Assembly: GCF_025673445.1 (NCBI RefSeq)
Contig: NZ_JAOVQN010000010.1
Coordinates: 1 to 64,000, forward strand
Length of the DNA stretch: 64,000 bases
Direction of reading: 5' to 3'
Source: Ruegeria_B marisflavi
GTDB lineage: Bacteria > Pseudomonadota > Alphaproteobacteria > Rhodobacterales > Rhodobacteraceae
Position 1 is the stretch's first letter. Every line of letters starts with the position of its first letter. Below are positions 17,220 through 25,774 of this stretch, piece by piece. The notes below the pieces were generated by a model. That model did no database searches and was not told the DNA's origin. It worked only from the letters and a program-made list of their open reading frames with translations. Position numbers and translations under genes: made by a program.

Positions 17220-18028
17220 GGACCGGATTGTTCCAGCCGGCCACCCACGCGCACCATCGCGATCCGGGTCGTGGCGCCGGTGCGGTCATCGGTCTCGACA
17301 TAGACGCCCGACACCGTCGCGGCGCCCAGTGCCGGAGTGAAACGGGTCTTGGCCATGCCGGTGATGAACCGGCGCATCGGCTCGGCCTTGTCCATGCCGA
17401 TAACCGAATCGTAATCGCCGCACATGCCCGCGTCGCTCAGGTATCCGGTGCCGCCCGGCATTACCATCGCATCCGCCGTGGGTACATGGGTATGGGTCCC
17501 CACCACCAGGCTGGCGCGCCCGTCGCAGAAATGGCCCATCGCCATCTTCTCCGAAGTCGCCTCGCAATGCATGTCGACGATCACCGCATTGGCCATGCCG
17601 CCGCGCGGATGCGACTTCAGCACCGGTTCGATGGCCGAAAACGGATCGTCATAGGGACGCTTCATGAAGACCTGGCCCAGCACCTGCGCCACCAGCACCT
17701 TGCGCCCGCCCGGCGCGTTGAACAGGCGATGCCCCCGCCCCGGCGCGCCCTTGGCATAGTTGATCGGGCGCACGATGCGGCTTTCGCCCTCGATGTATTG
17801 CAGCATGTCCTTCTGGTCGAAAGCATGATCGCCAAGGGTCAGGCAATCTGCCCCGGCATCGAGCAGCAGCTTGGCATGCTCACCCGACAGGCCCATGCCG
17901 TTCGAGGCGTTCTCGCCATTCACCACCACAAAATCAAGCTTCCACTCTGCCCGCAGCCGCGGCAGGTGCTCAACCACCGCCGCGCGCCCGGCACGGCCCA
18001 TCACATCGCCAAGAAAGAGTATCTTCAT
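17216..18028 (-). CDS. YmdB-type metallophosphoesterase (TIGR00282)
   Basis: A 270-residue member of the YmdB metallophosphoesterase family. The metal-site blocks are visible in order: MKILFLGDVMGRAGR (Asp8), VVNGENASNG (Asn-Glu), LTLGDHAFDQ (the HNH-like position), VDMHCEATSEK and VGTHTHVPTADAM. Bacillus YmdB hydrolyses 2',3'-cyclic nucleotides and affects RNA turnover and biofilm choice; in alphaproteobacteria the gene is commonly beside 5-formyl-THF cyclo-ligase, as here. The ATG at 18028 is chosen because it begins the first strand. A palindromic repeat separates it from the cyclo-ligase. Confidence 0.92.
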   Translation of the reverse strand: MKILFLGDVMGRAGRAAVVEHLPRLRAEWKLDFVVVNGENASNGMGLSGEHAKLLLDAGADCLTLGDHAFDQKDMLQYIEGESRIVRPINYAKGAPGRGHRLFNAPGGRKVLVAQVLGQVFMKRPYDDPFSAIEPVLKSHPRGGMANAVIVDMHCEATSEKMAMGHFCDGRASLVVGTHTHVPTADAMVMPGGTGYLSDAGMCGDYDSVIGMDKAEPMRRFITGMAKTRFTPALGAATVSGVYVETDDRTGATTRIAMVRVGGRLEQSGP

Positions 18029-18071
18029 GTCCCCGGTCCTAGGCGGCGGCGCGCCTTCGGGCAAGCGGGAA

Positions 18072-18180
18072 ATGCAGGGGGCGCTGCCCCCGGCGCCTTC
18101 GGCGCCTCCCCCGGAGTATTTTCAACCAGAAAGAAGCAGGCGCGTGATCGGGCTTCTTTCTGGTCAAAAATACTCAATGC
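18072..18180. repeat. Dispersed palindromic intergenic repeat, copy 3
   Basis: A GC hairpin (GGGGGCGCTGCCCCC) and CGCCTTCGGCG lead into two inverted type A arms, 18114-18137 and 18152-18175, each reading GAGTATTTTNNACCAGAAAGAAGC outward-in with only one or two mismatches and a 14-base loop. Transcribed RNA could form a stem of about 24 pairs. It lies between the cyclo-ligase and YmdB-type genes. Confidence 0.85.
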
Positions 18181-18205
18181 GCGCTGGCCGAACCCGGGCG
18201 AAAGG

Positions 18206-18763
18206 TCAAAAGCTCAGCACCCGGCTTTCGGTGACCACCATATCAAGCGGCTGGTCCGTGGCTTCCAGCGGCAGCGCCTCAGCCTCTTGCGCGTCGAAGG
18301 CGAAGCCGATGGCAAGCGTGGCCCGTTTGGCGCGCAGCCCCTGCAAGGTGCGGTCGTAGAACCCGCCGCCATAGCCCAGCCGCCCGCCGCGCGCGTCAAA
18401 GGCCACCAGCGGCACGATCAGAATCTCGGGTTCCATCCAGTCGTCGATTTCCGGCACCATGGCCCCAAACGGCCCCTCGCGCAGCGGGCCGTCCGGGTCC
18501 CAGCGCGAAAACCGCAAGGCCAGCCCCGCCCCCTGAATGACAGGAACGCCCACGGGACCGTGGGCGGCGGCCTCGGCCATGGCGGGCAGCGGGTCGATCT
18601 CGGTCCGGATCGGCATATAGCCCGACAGCGGCACGCCGCGATAGCCAGCCAGGACTTCCGACAGCCGCCCCGCAGCACCCGGGGGACGCGCGTCGAAGGC
18701 CAGTTTACGGCGGGCAAAAGCCGCCTTGCGGGCAGCGGCCTTGATCTCGGTCAGGTCGTCCAT
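18206..18763 (-). CDS. fau: 5-formyltetrahydrofolate cyclo-ligase
   Basis: A 185-residue cytosolic enzyme that converts 5-formyl-THF to 5,10-methenyl-THF using ATP. The ATP-phosphate motif GRLGYGGGFYDRTL is intact, as are an early KAAFARRKLAF basic segment and the PLVAFDARGG strand. The ATG at 18763 lies 10 bases after the MgtE stop; a longer reading upstream overlaps mgtE and is out of character. In gammaproteobacteria and some alphaproteobacteria 6S RNA lies just upstream of this gene, but here mgtE leaves no room. Confidence 0.92.
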   Translation of the reverse strand: MDDLTEIKAAARKAAFARRKLAFDARPPGAAGRLSEVLAGYRGVPLSGYMPIRTEIDPLPAMAEAAAHGPVGVPVIQGAGLALRFSRWDPDGPLREGPFGAMVPEIDDWMEPEILIVPLVAFDARGGRLGYGGGFYDRTLQGLRAKRATLAIGFAFDAQEAEALPLEATDQPLDMVVTESRVLSF

Positions 18764-18773
18764 GCGGGAGCCT

Positions 18774-20168
18774 TTACAACAGGAAGACGGAAGCCAGCCC
18801 CAGGAACGCGAAGAACCCCACCACGTCGGTAACGGTGGTGACGAAAGTGCCCGAGGCCAGCGCCGGATCGACTCCGGCCTTTTCAAGAAGCACCGGAATG
18901 CCTGTGCCCGCCAGCCCGGCCACGACCAGATTGACCACCATTGCGGCAGCGATGACGATGCCCAGCATCGGCAGGCCGAACCAGACATAGCCGACCAGCC
19001 CCATCACCACGGCAAATACCAGCCCGTTGGCCAGGCCCACCACCACCTCGCGCCGGATCACCCGGCCCAGGTTCGACCCCGTAAGGTCGCGGGTGGCGAG
19101 CGCCCGCACCGCCACCGTCAGGCTCTGGGTACCGGCATTGCCCCCCATGGAGGCCACGATCGGCATCAGCACGGCCAGCGCCACGACGCTGGCGATCGTG
19201 TCCTCGAAGATCGAGATCACCAGCGAGGCCAGGATCGCGGTCGCCAGGTTGACCGCCAGCCAGGGCAGGCGCTGGCGCGTCGTCTCGACCGCCGTGTCGG
19301 ACAGGCTGCTTTCCTCGCCGACACCGGCGAGGCGGAGGATGTCCTCTTCGTGGCCCTCGTCCAGTACGATCATCGCATCGTCGATGGTGATCATGCCGAC
19401 CAGCCGGCCCTCGGCATCGACCACGGGCGCCGAGATCAGGTGGTACTGGTTGAAGGCATAGGCGACATCTTCCTCGTCCTGGTCGACGGGAATGATCTGA
19501 AACGTCTCTTCGGCGAGGTCGGCAAGCGGGACCTCGCGTCGGGCCGACATGATCCGGCCCAGGGTCACGTTGCCGATGGGATGCAGGCGCGGGTCGACCA
19601 GCACCACGTGATAGAACTGGTCCGGCAACTCGTCCGAGTTGCGCATGAAGTCGATGACCTCGCCCACCGTCCAGTGTTCGGGGGCCATCACCACCTCGCG
19701 CTGCATCAGGCGGCCTGCGGAACCTTCGGGATAGGTCAGCGACTGTTCGACCGCGACCCGGTCGGCATCGTCCAGCGCGTCGAGGATCGCCACCTGCTCG
19801 GTCTCTTCGAGATCCTCGATCAGGTCGACCACATCGTCGCTGTCCAGTTCGCGCACCGCCTCGGCCAGGACCTCGGGCGTCAGCTGGCGGATCACGTCCT
19901 CGCGGATGCCCTCGTCAAGTTCGGACAGGATCTCGCCATCGAACTCGCGGTCGTAGAGACGGATCAGGTCCGCCCGGTCCTGGGCGTCGATCTGTTCCAG
20001 AAGGTCGGCGATGTCGGCCGCGTGCAACGGCTCCATCAACTCGATCAGACGCTCTCGATTGCCTGCCTCGACCGCCTCGAGAATCTCGGCCACAAGCTCG
20101 AGATCGAGCTCATAGGCGTCCTCGTCGCGGGGCTTTTCCAGATCGGGTGTGTCGGAACCTGTGCTCAT
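18774..20168 (-). CDS. mgtE: Magnesium transporter MgtE
   Basis: A 464-residue Mg2+ channel/transporter. In order: an acidic N-domain (about 20-150, repeated helices rich in LxELVEAIREDVIRQL-type residues), two CBS motifs (about 150-270, with VVLVDPRLHPIGNVTLGRIM and VVDAEGRLVGMITIDDAM), the plug helix, and five membrane helices at the C-terminus with the conserved PIVASMGGNAGTQSLTVAVR pore segment. Known MgtE closes when Mg2+ saturates the N and CBS domains. It precedes the cyclo-ligase by 10 bases, probably on the same transcript. Confidence 0.95.
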   Translation of the reverse strand: MSTGSDTPDLEKPRDEDAYELDLELVAEILEAVEAGNRERLIELMEPLHAADIADLLEQIDAQDRADLIRLYDREFDGEILSELDEGIREDVIRQLTPEVLAEAVRELDSDDVVDLIEDLEETEQVAILDALDDADRVAVEQSLTYPEGSAGRLMQREVVMAPEHWTVGEVIDFMRNSDELPDQFYHVVLVDPRLHPIGNVTLGRIMSARREVPLADLAEETFQIIPVDQDEEDVAYAFNQYHLISAPVVDAEGRLVGMITIDDAMIVLDEGHEEDILRLAGVGEESSLSDTAVETTRQRLPWLAVNLATAILASLVISIFEDTIASVVALAVLMPIVASMGGNAGTQSLTVAVRALATRDLTGSNLGRVIRREVVVGLANGLVFAVVMGLVGYVWFGLPMLGIVIAAAMVVNLVVAGLAGTGIPVLLEKAGVDPALASGTFVTTVTDVVGFFAFLGLASVFLL

Positions 20169-20305
20169 GGTTAGCCCCTATGCGAATTGGCCGCGAATTT
20201 GAAGAAGCAGCTATCAGAAAACAATGACAATGGCGCAATTTACCGCCGGGCCGGGAATGTTTTAGGGTAGCGTCCGTTTTGTGATGCGCAAAGGAGGTCC
20301 GGACG

Positions 20306-21589
20306 ATGACCGGCAAGACGATCCTCAGGGGGCAGGTCCTGTCCTTTGCCCGCTCTCCGTTCGAAGGCGCGCCCGCGGATGCGGTACAGGTCGATGAGGC
20401 CGTGCTGATCGACGGGTCGCATATCGCGGCTGTCGGTACGCTGGCGGCGATGCGCGCGGCGGCACCGGATGCCGCCGAGACGAACCATGGCGCGCATGTC
20501 ATCCTGGCCGGTTTTGTCGATGCCCATGTGCATTATCCCCAGACGGCGATGATCGCCAGTTGGGGCAAGCGGCTGATCGACTGGCTCAACACCTATACCT
20601 TTCCCGAGGAGCGCAAGTTCGCCGATCCGGCCTATGCGTCCGAGATCGCGGCGCGCTATCTGGACCTGACGGCGGCGCATGGCACCACCACCATGTGCAG
20701 TTTCTGCACCATCCATCCCGAGAGCGTGGAGGCCTTCTTTTCCGAGGCGCAGGCGCGCGGGCAGCGGGTGGTGGCGGGCAAGACCTGCATGGACCGCAAC
20801 GCCCCCGAATTCCTGCGCGACACGGCGCAAAGCGCCTATGACCAGTCTAGGGCGCTGTTGCAGAAGTGGCATGGGGTGGACCGGATCTCTTACGCGATCA
20901 CGCCCCGGTTCTCGCCCACTTCCACACCGGAACAGCTGGATGCGATGGGCGCGCTCTGGGCCGAGCATCCCGATTGCCTGATGCAGACCCATCTGAGCGA
21001 ACAGACCGACGAGATCGAATGGGTCAAGGGGCTCTACCCCGAGGCGCGGGACTATCTGGACACTTACGAGCAGCACGGGCTCTTGGGTGGGCGTGGGCTT
21101 TATGGCCATGCGATCCACTTGGAAAAGCGCGAGCGCGACCGGCTGCGCGAACATGGTGCCGGGCTTATCCATTGCCCGACCTCGAACACCTTCATCGGCT
21201 CGGGCCTCTTCGACATGGCCGGGCTGATGGCTGAGGGGCAGCGGATCGGGCTGGCCACCGATACCGGTGGCGGGTCGAGCTTCTCCATGCTGCGCACCAT
21301 GGCGGCGGCCTATGAGATCGGCCAGCTGCGCGGCGTGCCGCTCCATGCTGCGCAACTGATCTGGCTGGCCACGCAGGGCTCGGCACGGGCGCTGCGGATG
21401 GATCACCAGATCGGCAATATCGCCCCGGGGATGGAGGCCGACTTGGTGGTGCTCGACCTCGCCTCGACCCCCGCCATCGCCCAGCGCAGCGCCGTGGCGG
21501 ACGACCTGTGGGAAGCGCTGTTCCCGACCATCATGATGGGCGACGACCGCGCCATTGCCGAGGTCTGGATCGGCGGTAGGCGGGTCTGA
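20306..21589 (+). CDS. guaD: Guanine deaminase
   Basis: A 427-residue amidohydrolase that deaminates guanine to xanthine. The zinc ligands and neighbours are all visible: VDAHVHYPQ (HxH), the TTTMCSFCTIHPES segment typical of GuaD, QTHLSEQTDE, GHAIHLEKRE and LATDTGGGSSFSML (Asp). A perfect AAAGGAGGT ribosome site lies 7 bases before the ATG. It converges with the related 8-oxoguanine deaminase across a palindromic repeat, making a small purine-deamination locus. Confidence 0.95.
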   Translation: MTGKTILRGQVLSFARSPFEGAPADAVQVDEAVLIDGSHIAAVGTLAAMRAAAPDAAETNHGAHVILAGFVDAHVHYPQTAMIASWGKRLIDWLNTYTFPEERKFADPAYASEIAARYLDLTAAHGTTTMCSFCTIHPESVEAFFSEAQARGQRVVAGKTCMDRNAPEFLRDTAQSAYDQSRALLQKWHGVDRISYAITPRFSPTSTPEQLDAMGALWAEHPDCLMQTHLSEQTDEIEWVKGLYPEARDYLDTYEQHGLLGGRGLYGHAIHLEKRERDRLREHGAGLIHCPTSNTFIGSGLFDMAGLMAEGQRIGLATDTGGGSSFSMLRTMAAAYEIGQLRGVPLHAAQLIWLATQGSARALRMDHQIGNIAPGMEADLVVLDLASTPAIAQRSAVADDLWEALFPTIMMGDDRAIAEVWIGGRRV

Positions 21590-21599
21590 TCGCCCTGCG

Positions 21600-21642
21600 G
21601 GCGGGCCTCCAGCGGGAGTATTTTTTTGCGAAATGAAGGGGA
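21600..21642 (+). repeat. Dispersed palindromic intergenic repeat, copy 4
   Basis: A short type B copy reading GCGGGAGTATTTTTTTGCG then AAATGAAGG, lying between the convergent guaD and 8-oxoguanine deaminase genes. The T run after a GC-rich inverted stretch (CCTGCGGGCGGGC) could act as a terminator for guaD. Confidence 0.65.
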
Positions 21643-22977
21643 TCAGTCCATCAGCGCGCGGGCAAGGCGGTTTTGCCGTTCGATCATGCGCGGCAGGTCT
21701 ATGGTGATGATCTGGCCGTCGCGCACGATCTGGCGGCCTTCGACAAACAGGTGCTTGACCCGGGTAGGTCCGGCCAGCAGCAGCGCCGCCGGATCCCAGC
21801 TGCCCGCGCTATCAATGCCCGAGACATCCCAGACCGCGATATCGGCACGTTTGCCCAGCTCGAGCCGGCCGCAATCGGGGCGGCCCAGCACATCGGCGCC
21901 GCCGCGGGTGGCGATCTCCAGCGCCTCGCGGGCCGACATGGCATTGGCGCCCCGCGCAACGCGCTGCAACAGCATTGCCTGCCGCGCCTCACCCATCAGG
22001 TTGCCGCTGTCGTTGCTGGCCGAGCCGTCGACCCCCAACCCCACCGGCACGCCCGCGTCGCGCATCGCACGCACCGGGGCGATGCCACTGCCCAGACGGC
22101 AGTTGGAACAGGGGCAATGGGCGACGCCGGTGCGTGAGCGGGCGAAGAGGTCGATCTCGGCCCCGTCCAGCTTGACGCAATGGGCGTGCCAGACATCCGG
22201 GCCGATCCAGCCCAGATCCTCGGCATATTGACCGGGGCGGCAACCGAACTGCGCCAGGCTATAGGCGATATCCTCGTCATTCTCGGCCAGATGGGTGTGC
22301 AGCATCACGCCCTTGTCGCGCGCCAGCAGCGCCGCGTCGCGCATCAGCTCGCGGCTGACCGAGAAGGGCGAACAGGGGGCAAGGCCCACGCGGCACATGC
22401 TGCCCTCGCCCGCGTCATGAAAGGCATCGACCACCCGGATCATGTCGTCCAGGATCGCGGCTTCACCCTCGACCAGCGTATCGGGCGGCAGGCCACCGGC
22501 GCTTTCGCCGATGCTCATGGCGCCCCTTGTGGGGTGAAAGCGCAGGCCAAGCTCGGTCGCGGCGGCGATGGTATCGTCAAGCCGCGCGCCGTTGGGGTAG
22601 AGATACAGGTGATCGGAACTGAGCGTGCAGCCCGACAGCGCCAGTTCCGCCAGCCCGATCTGGGCCGAAACGAACATCTCCTCGGGCCCGAAACGGGACC
22701 AAATCGGATAGAGCGTCTTGAGCCAGCCAAAGAGCAGCGCGTCCTGCCCGCCCGGCACCGCGCGCGTGAGGCTCTGATAGAGGTGGTGATGGGTATTCAC
22801 GAGGCCCGGCGTGACCACGCAGCCGCGCGCGTCGTGCACCGCGCCGGTGGTGGCCAGGCCTTGGCCGATGGCCGCTATGGTTCCGTCCCGCATCAGGATA
22901 TCGGCGCCGGTGAGTTCGCGGCGACCGGCATCCATGGTCAGGATGCAATCGGCCTTGCGGATGAGGATTTCGGACAT
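21643..22977 (-). CDS. 8-oxoguanine deaminase-type amidohydrolase
   Basis: A 444-residue amidohydrolase of the TRZ/ATZ group, closest in visible motifs to 8-oxoguanine deaminases. Metal and substrate blocks: VNTHHHLYQSLTRAVPGGQD, CTLSSDHLYLYPNG, HTHLAENDEDI, WHAHCVKLDGAE and GLGVDGSASNDSG. The cytosolic enzyme would turn 8-oxoguanine into urate. A closely related possibility is another hydroxy-purine or triazine deaminase. The gene converges with guanine deaminase. Its ribosome site (AGAGAAG) is partly inside a predicted 9-base-pair leader hairpin at 22982-23021. Confidence 0.88.
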   Translation of the reverse strand: MSEILIRKADCILTMDAGRRELTGADILMRDGTIAAIGQGLATTGAVHDARGCVVTPGLVNTHHHLYQSLTRAVPGGQDALLFGWLKTLYPIWSRFGPEEMFVSAQIGLAELALSGCTLSSDHLYLYPNGARLDDTIAAATELGLRFHPTRGAMSIGESAGGLPPDTLVEGEAAILDDMIRVVDAFHDAGEGSMCRVGLAPCSPFSVSRELMRDAALLARDKGVMLHTHLAENDEDIAYSLAQFGCRPGQYAEDLGWIGPDVWHAHCVKLDGAEIDLFARSRTGVAHCPCSNCRLGSGIAPVRAMRDAGVPVGLGVDGSASNDSGNLMGEARQAMLLQRVARGANAMSAREALEIATRGGADVLGRPDCGRLELGKRADIAVWDVSGIDSAGSWDPAALLLAGPTRVKHLFVEGRQIVRDGQIITIDLPRMIERQNRLARALMD

Positions 22978-22981
22978 GTCG

Positions 22982-23021
22982 ACACACTTCTCTTGTTCTC
23001 ACCCGTCTCATGGAAGTGTGT
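22982..23021 (-). promoter_or_regulatory. Leader hairpin overlapping a ribosome site
   Basis: ACACACTTC (22982-22990) and GAAGTGTGT (23013-23021) are perfect 9-base inverted arms with a 22-base spacer. In the minus-strand transcript the 3' arm ends four bases before the ATG of the 8-oxoguanine deaminase and contains half of its purine-rich ribosome site, so folding would hinder initiation. It could equally be a DNA operator. Confidence 0.45.
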
Positions 23022-23096
23022 GATGCGCCGATGGAAAACGGGGTCAAGAACCGGCGCTTGCAAAGCCTACCCCAGCGGTCGGCGGACCGCAAGACA

Positions 23097-23888
23097 TCAG
23101 GCCCGGCTGAGGATCTCCAGCGCCGCCGCGTGCATCTGCGGATTGGCCGCGGCGAGCGCCCTGCCCCCTTCATGAGCCGGTCCCCCCTGCCAATCCGTGA
23201 CAACGCCCCCGGCGGCCCGGATCAGGGCAATCGGGGCCTGGATGTCGACCGCCTTCAGCCCTGCCTCTATGACCAGATCCACCAGCCCGGCGGCCAGCAG
23301 CGCATAAGCGTAGCAATCCATGCCGTATCGGGTGAGTTTGACCCGTCTCGACACCGCCCGGAAAGCGGCCTCTTCATCGCTGCTGCCCAGTTCAGGGAAT
23401 GTGGTGAACAGCACCGCGTCCTCCAGCGCGGCACCACGCCGCGTGCCCAAATCGCGCCGCCCCATCGGCCCGACCATATGCGCCCCCTGCGGCGTGCCGA
23501 TGAACCGTTCGCCGATGTAAGGCTGATCGATCACCCCAAGGAACGGACCATTCTGGTCCGAAAGGGCAATCAGCACCCCCCATGTGGGCGTACCGGAGAT
23601 GAACCCCCGGGTCCCGTCGATGGGATCGAGCACCCAGGTCCGACCGGATCGGCCCGGAACATTGGCGAATTCTTCACCGTGAATCGCGTCCTGCGGCCGC
23701 AGATCCGCCAGGATGGCGCGCATCGCCAGCTCGGCGTCGCGGTCGGCCGCTGTTACCGGATCGAACCCGGCGGCAAGCTTGTTTTCCGCGTCAAGGTCCG
23801 CCCGCCGGAAATAGGGAAGAATGGCCTGCCGCGCTGCATCGGCAAGCTTTTCGGCGATCACGACATCTGTCAGGTCTGTGTCTGTCAT
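23097..23888 (-). CDS. hisN: Histidinol-phosphatase, inositol-monophosphatase family
   Basis: A 263-residue member of the inositol monophosphatase superfamily. The metal-site sequence is complete: AIHGEEFANV (Glu), TWVLDPIDGTRGFISG (Asp-x-Ile-Asp-Gly-Thr) and the C-terminal EAGLKAVDIQAPIALIRAAG with the final Asp. The hisN-type histidinol-phosphatases of actinobacteria and alphaproteobacteria look like this; an inositol or sugar phosphatase role remains possible. It would dephosphorylate histidinol phosphate in histidine synthesis. No other his gene is nearby. Confidence 0.85.
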   Translation of the reverse strand: MTDTDLTDVVIAEKLADAARQAILPYFRRADLDAENKLAAGFDPVTAADRDAELAMRAILADLRPQDAIHGEEFANVPGRSGRTWVLDPIDGTRGFISGTPTWGVLIALSDQNGPFLGVIDQPYIGERFIGTPQGAHMVGPMGRRDLGTRRGAALEDAVLFTTFPELGSSDEEAAFRAVSRRVKLTRYGMDCYAYALLAAGLVDLVIEAGLKAVDIQAPIALIRAAGGVVTDWQGGPAHEGGRALAAANPQMHAAALEILSRA

Positions 23889-23937
23889 GACGGTGCTTTG
23901 CCATCGACGACACGGTAAAGCAACAGGTGTCGGATTG

Positions 23938-24309
23938 TCAGGCGACGTCGCTGAGGACGCGGGCCAGTTCGAACAGACGGCGGCGCTGGTTCTCGGGGAT
24001 TGCGTAGTAGGAACGGACCAGATCCAGCGCTTCCTTGTCGCCCATCAAATCGGCAGGCACGCTGGGCTTTTCCGAACTGCCTTTTTGTGTGTTGTCCAAC
24101 CCTTCGAAGAAGAAGCTGACCGGCACATCCAGCGCATCGGCGATATCCCAGAGGCGAGAGGCGCTGATCCGATTGGCTCCGGTCTCGTATTTCTGGATCT
24201 GCTGGAACTTGATGCCGACCTGTTCGGCCAGTTGCTGCTGGGTCATACCAATCAGCCAGCGCCGGTGACGGACGCGCTTGCCCACATGGACGTCAACAGG
24301 ATGGGTCAT
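23938..24309 (-). CDS. XRE-family helix-turn-helix regulator
   Basis: A 123-residue DNA-binding protein with an N-terminal lambda-Cro/CI helix-turn-helix (about residues 12-70): RRWLIGMTQQQLAEQVGIKF then QQIQKYETGANRISASRLWD. This small regulator type, with a DVPVSFFFEGL linker and a C-terminal helical tail (RSYYAIPENQRRRLFELARV), is common and single-copy-like in alphaproteobacteria. Target genes unknown. The ATG at 24309 is chosen because MTHPVDVHVGKRVRHRR is the usual start; upstream residues are not conserved. Confidence 0.88.
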   Translation of the reverse strand: MTHPVDVHVGKRVRHRRWLIGMTQQQLAEQVGIKFQQIQKYETGANRISASRLWDIADALDVPVSFFFEGLDNTQKGSSEKPSVPADLMGDKEALDLVRSYYAIPENQRRRLFELARVLSDVA

Positions 24310-24657
24310 TGAAATTCTCCTCTGATACACTGACAACCGCCCGGGGAAACAACCGGAGGGGCAGACTTGCCCAATTGTCCGGCATTGCAGACTAAGGTTT
24401 TCCTAATAACGTCTGGCAACTCGAACCTCACCACTTTGGAATATGACGAAATTGTGGGTTGAATTCAAGCTGGTTGAATCTTCCAACTCGGAAGTCCACT
24501 TTTGGTTGCGTTTCTTTTTGACGTATACAACCTGTGTGGAGTAACGCCCGGCACCGCTCAGAAGACCGCCGCGACTCAGTGACCTCCCAAAGACCTGCCA
24601 GTTTGACAGCCGCGCCGCGCTTGACCTTTATGGCCTAAGAATCAAGAGGTAACAGCA
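24310..24657. other. 348-base non-coding divergent promoter region
   Basis: This stretch between the XRE regulator and the quinone oxidoreductase is clearly poorer in GC than its surroundings and has no plausible gene. It contains a perfect 10-base palindrome TTGAATTCAA at 24459-24468 near related GTTGAATC sequence, and a TTGACG-type box near 24520. No conserved RNA fold was recognised. It probably holds the promoters of both flanking genes and an autoregulatory site for the XRE protein. Confidence 0.5.
24603..24632 (+). promoter_or_regulatory. Candidate promoter of quinone oxidoreductase gene
   Basis: A consensus -35 box TTGACA at 24603-24608 is followed after 17-18 bases by a weak -10-like CTTTATG. 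It would place transcription start close to the AAGAGGTAA ribosome site and ATG at 24658. Only the -35 box is strong. Confidence 0.35.
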
Positions 24658-25614
24658 ATGCGTTCATTTACTGTTCTCAAGGATGCCACCCGGGCCGTTC
24701 TGGTCGACAGGCCAGTTCCGGCGCCGGGACCCGGTGAAATCCGGGTCGATATTCGCGCGTGCGGACTGAACTTTGCCGACCTGCTGATGCAGAAAGGCAC
24801 GTACCAGGATACTCCGGCCGCTCCCTTCACTTTGGGCCTCGAAGTAGCCGGAATCGTCAATTCCGTGGGGCCGCGGGTGGACGGTTTTGCCGTCGGCGAC
24901 CGAATCGCTGTCTACTCGGGACAGGGCGGATTGGCCGAACAGGGTGTGTTCTCTGCCGGCCGCGCCGTGAAACTGCCCGATGCGATGAGTTTCGAGCACG
25001 CCGCCGCCTTCCTGATCGCCTATGGCACCGGCCACATGGCGCTGGATCACCGGGCGCGCCTGCAACCGGGTGAGACGCTGCTGGTCACCGGGGCCGCGGG
25101 CGGGGTCGGGCTGACGGCAGTCGAGATCGGCAAGCTGATGGGCGCGCGGGTGATCGCCCATGCACGCGGAGCTGACAAGCTCGAGATCGCGCGCCATGCC
25201 GGCGCCGATATCCTGATCGACGCGAGCGAGGATCTGCGCGCCCGCCTGTTAGAGCTTGGCGGGGTCGATGTCGTCTACGACGCGATTGGCGGCGAGGTGT
25301 TCAAGGCCGCCTTTCGCGCCACCAACCCCGAAGGCCGCCTGCTGCCGATCGGTTTCGCCGGTGGCGACGTGCCGCAAATTCCGGCCAATCACCTGCTGGT
25401 CAAGAACCTGACGGTGATCGGTTTCTATATCGGCGGCTATCTGAATTTCCGGCCCGAGGTCATGCGGCGAAGTTTCGAGACCCTGTTCCAGTGGTACCAG
25501 GACGGCAAGTTGAAACCGCATGTCAGCCATGTTCTGCCGCTGGATCGTGTCGAAGAGGGAATGGAGCTGCTGCGCAGCCGCGCCTCGACCGGCAAGGTGG
25601 TGATCACCCCCTGA
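24658..25614 (+). CDS. NADPH:quinone oxidoreductase family protein
   Basis: A 318-residue medium-chain dehydrogenase/reductase of the zinc-free quinone oxidoreductase (zeta-crystallin) branch. The N-terminal GroES-like domain has RACGLNFADLLMQKGTY and PFTLGLEVAGIV; the nucleotide-binding domain has LLVTGAAGGVGLTAVEIGK, and a NADP-type segment ARVIAHARGADKLE follows. No zinc ligands are present. It would reduce quinones or enoyl/alkenal compounds with NADPH in the cytosol. In many alphaproteobacteria related genes are annotated as acryloyl-CoA reductase-like; the substrate is not certain here. Confidence 0.9.
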   Translation: MRSFTVLKDATRAVLVDRPVPAPGPGEIRVDIRACGLNFADLLMQKGTYQDTPAAPFTLGLEVAGIVNSVGPRVDGFAVGDRIAVYSGQGGLAEQGVFSAGRAVKLPDAMSFEHAAAFLIAYGTGHMALDHRARLQPGETLLVTGAAGGVGLTAVEIGKLMGARVIAHARGADKLEIARHAGADILIDASEDLRARLLELGGVDVVYDAIGGEVFKAAFRATNPEGRLLPIGFAGGDVPQIPANHLLVKNLTVIGFYIGGYLNFRPEVMRRSFETLFQWYQDGKLKPHVSHVLPLDRVEEGMELLRSRASTGKVVITP

Positions 25615-25714
25615 GACGCAGGGCGGCGGCCAGCCCCGTTGGCGCTCGGATCAATCGCGCAACAATTGCGGTCCCGGAAGGATTTCGCACCTGGAAGACG
25701 CAGGACTATGCGAT

Positions 25715-25760
25715 GCCGCTTCTTTCTGGTCACAAATACTCCCGCCGGAGGCGACCGGCG
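25715..25760 (-). repeat. Dispersed palindromic intergenic repeat, copy 5
   Basis: A type A copy on the minus strand: read on the plus strand GCTTCTTTCTGGTCACAAATACTC followed by CCGCCGGAGGCG. It lies between convergent quinone oxidoreductase and LysR genes. Confidence 0.7.
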
Positions 25761-25774
25761 TCCACCGGTACCCG

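Noticed and set aside
18764..18773. 6S RNA gene upstream of the cyclo-ligase
   Set aside because: Only 10 bases separate mgtE from fau; there is no space for a 6S RNA.
18726..20174. 482-codon plus-strand frame opposite mgtE
   Set aside because: MgtE is complete with CBS and pore motifs; the antisense text is His/Asp/Arg-rich and unlike protein.
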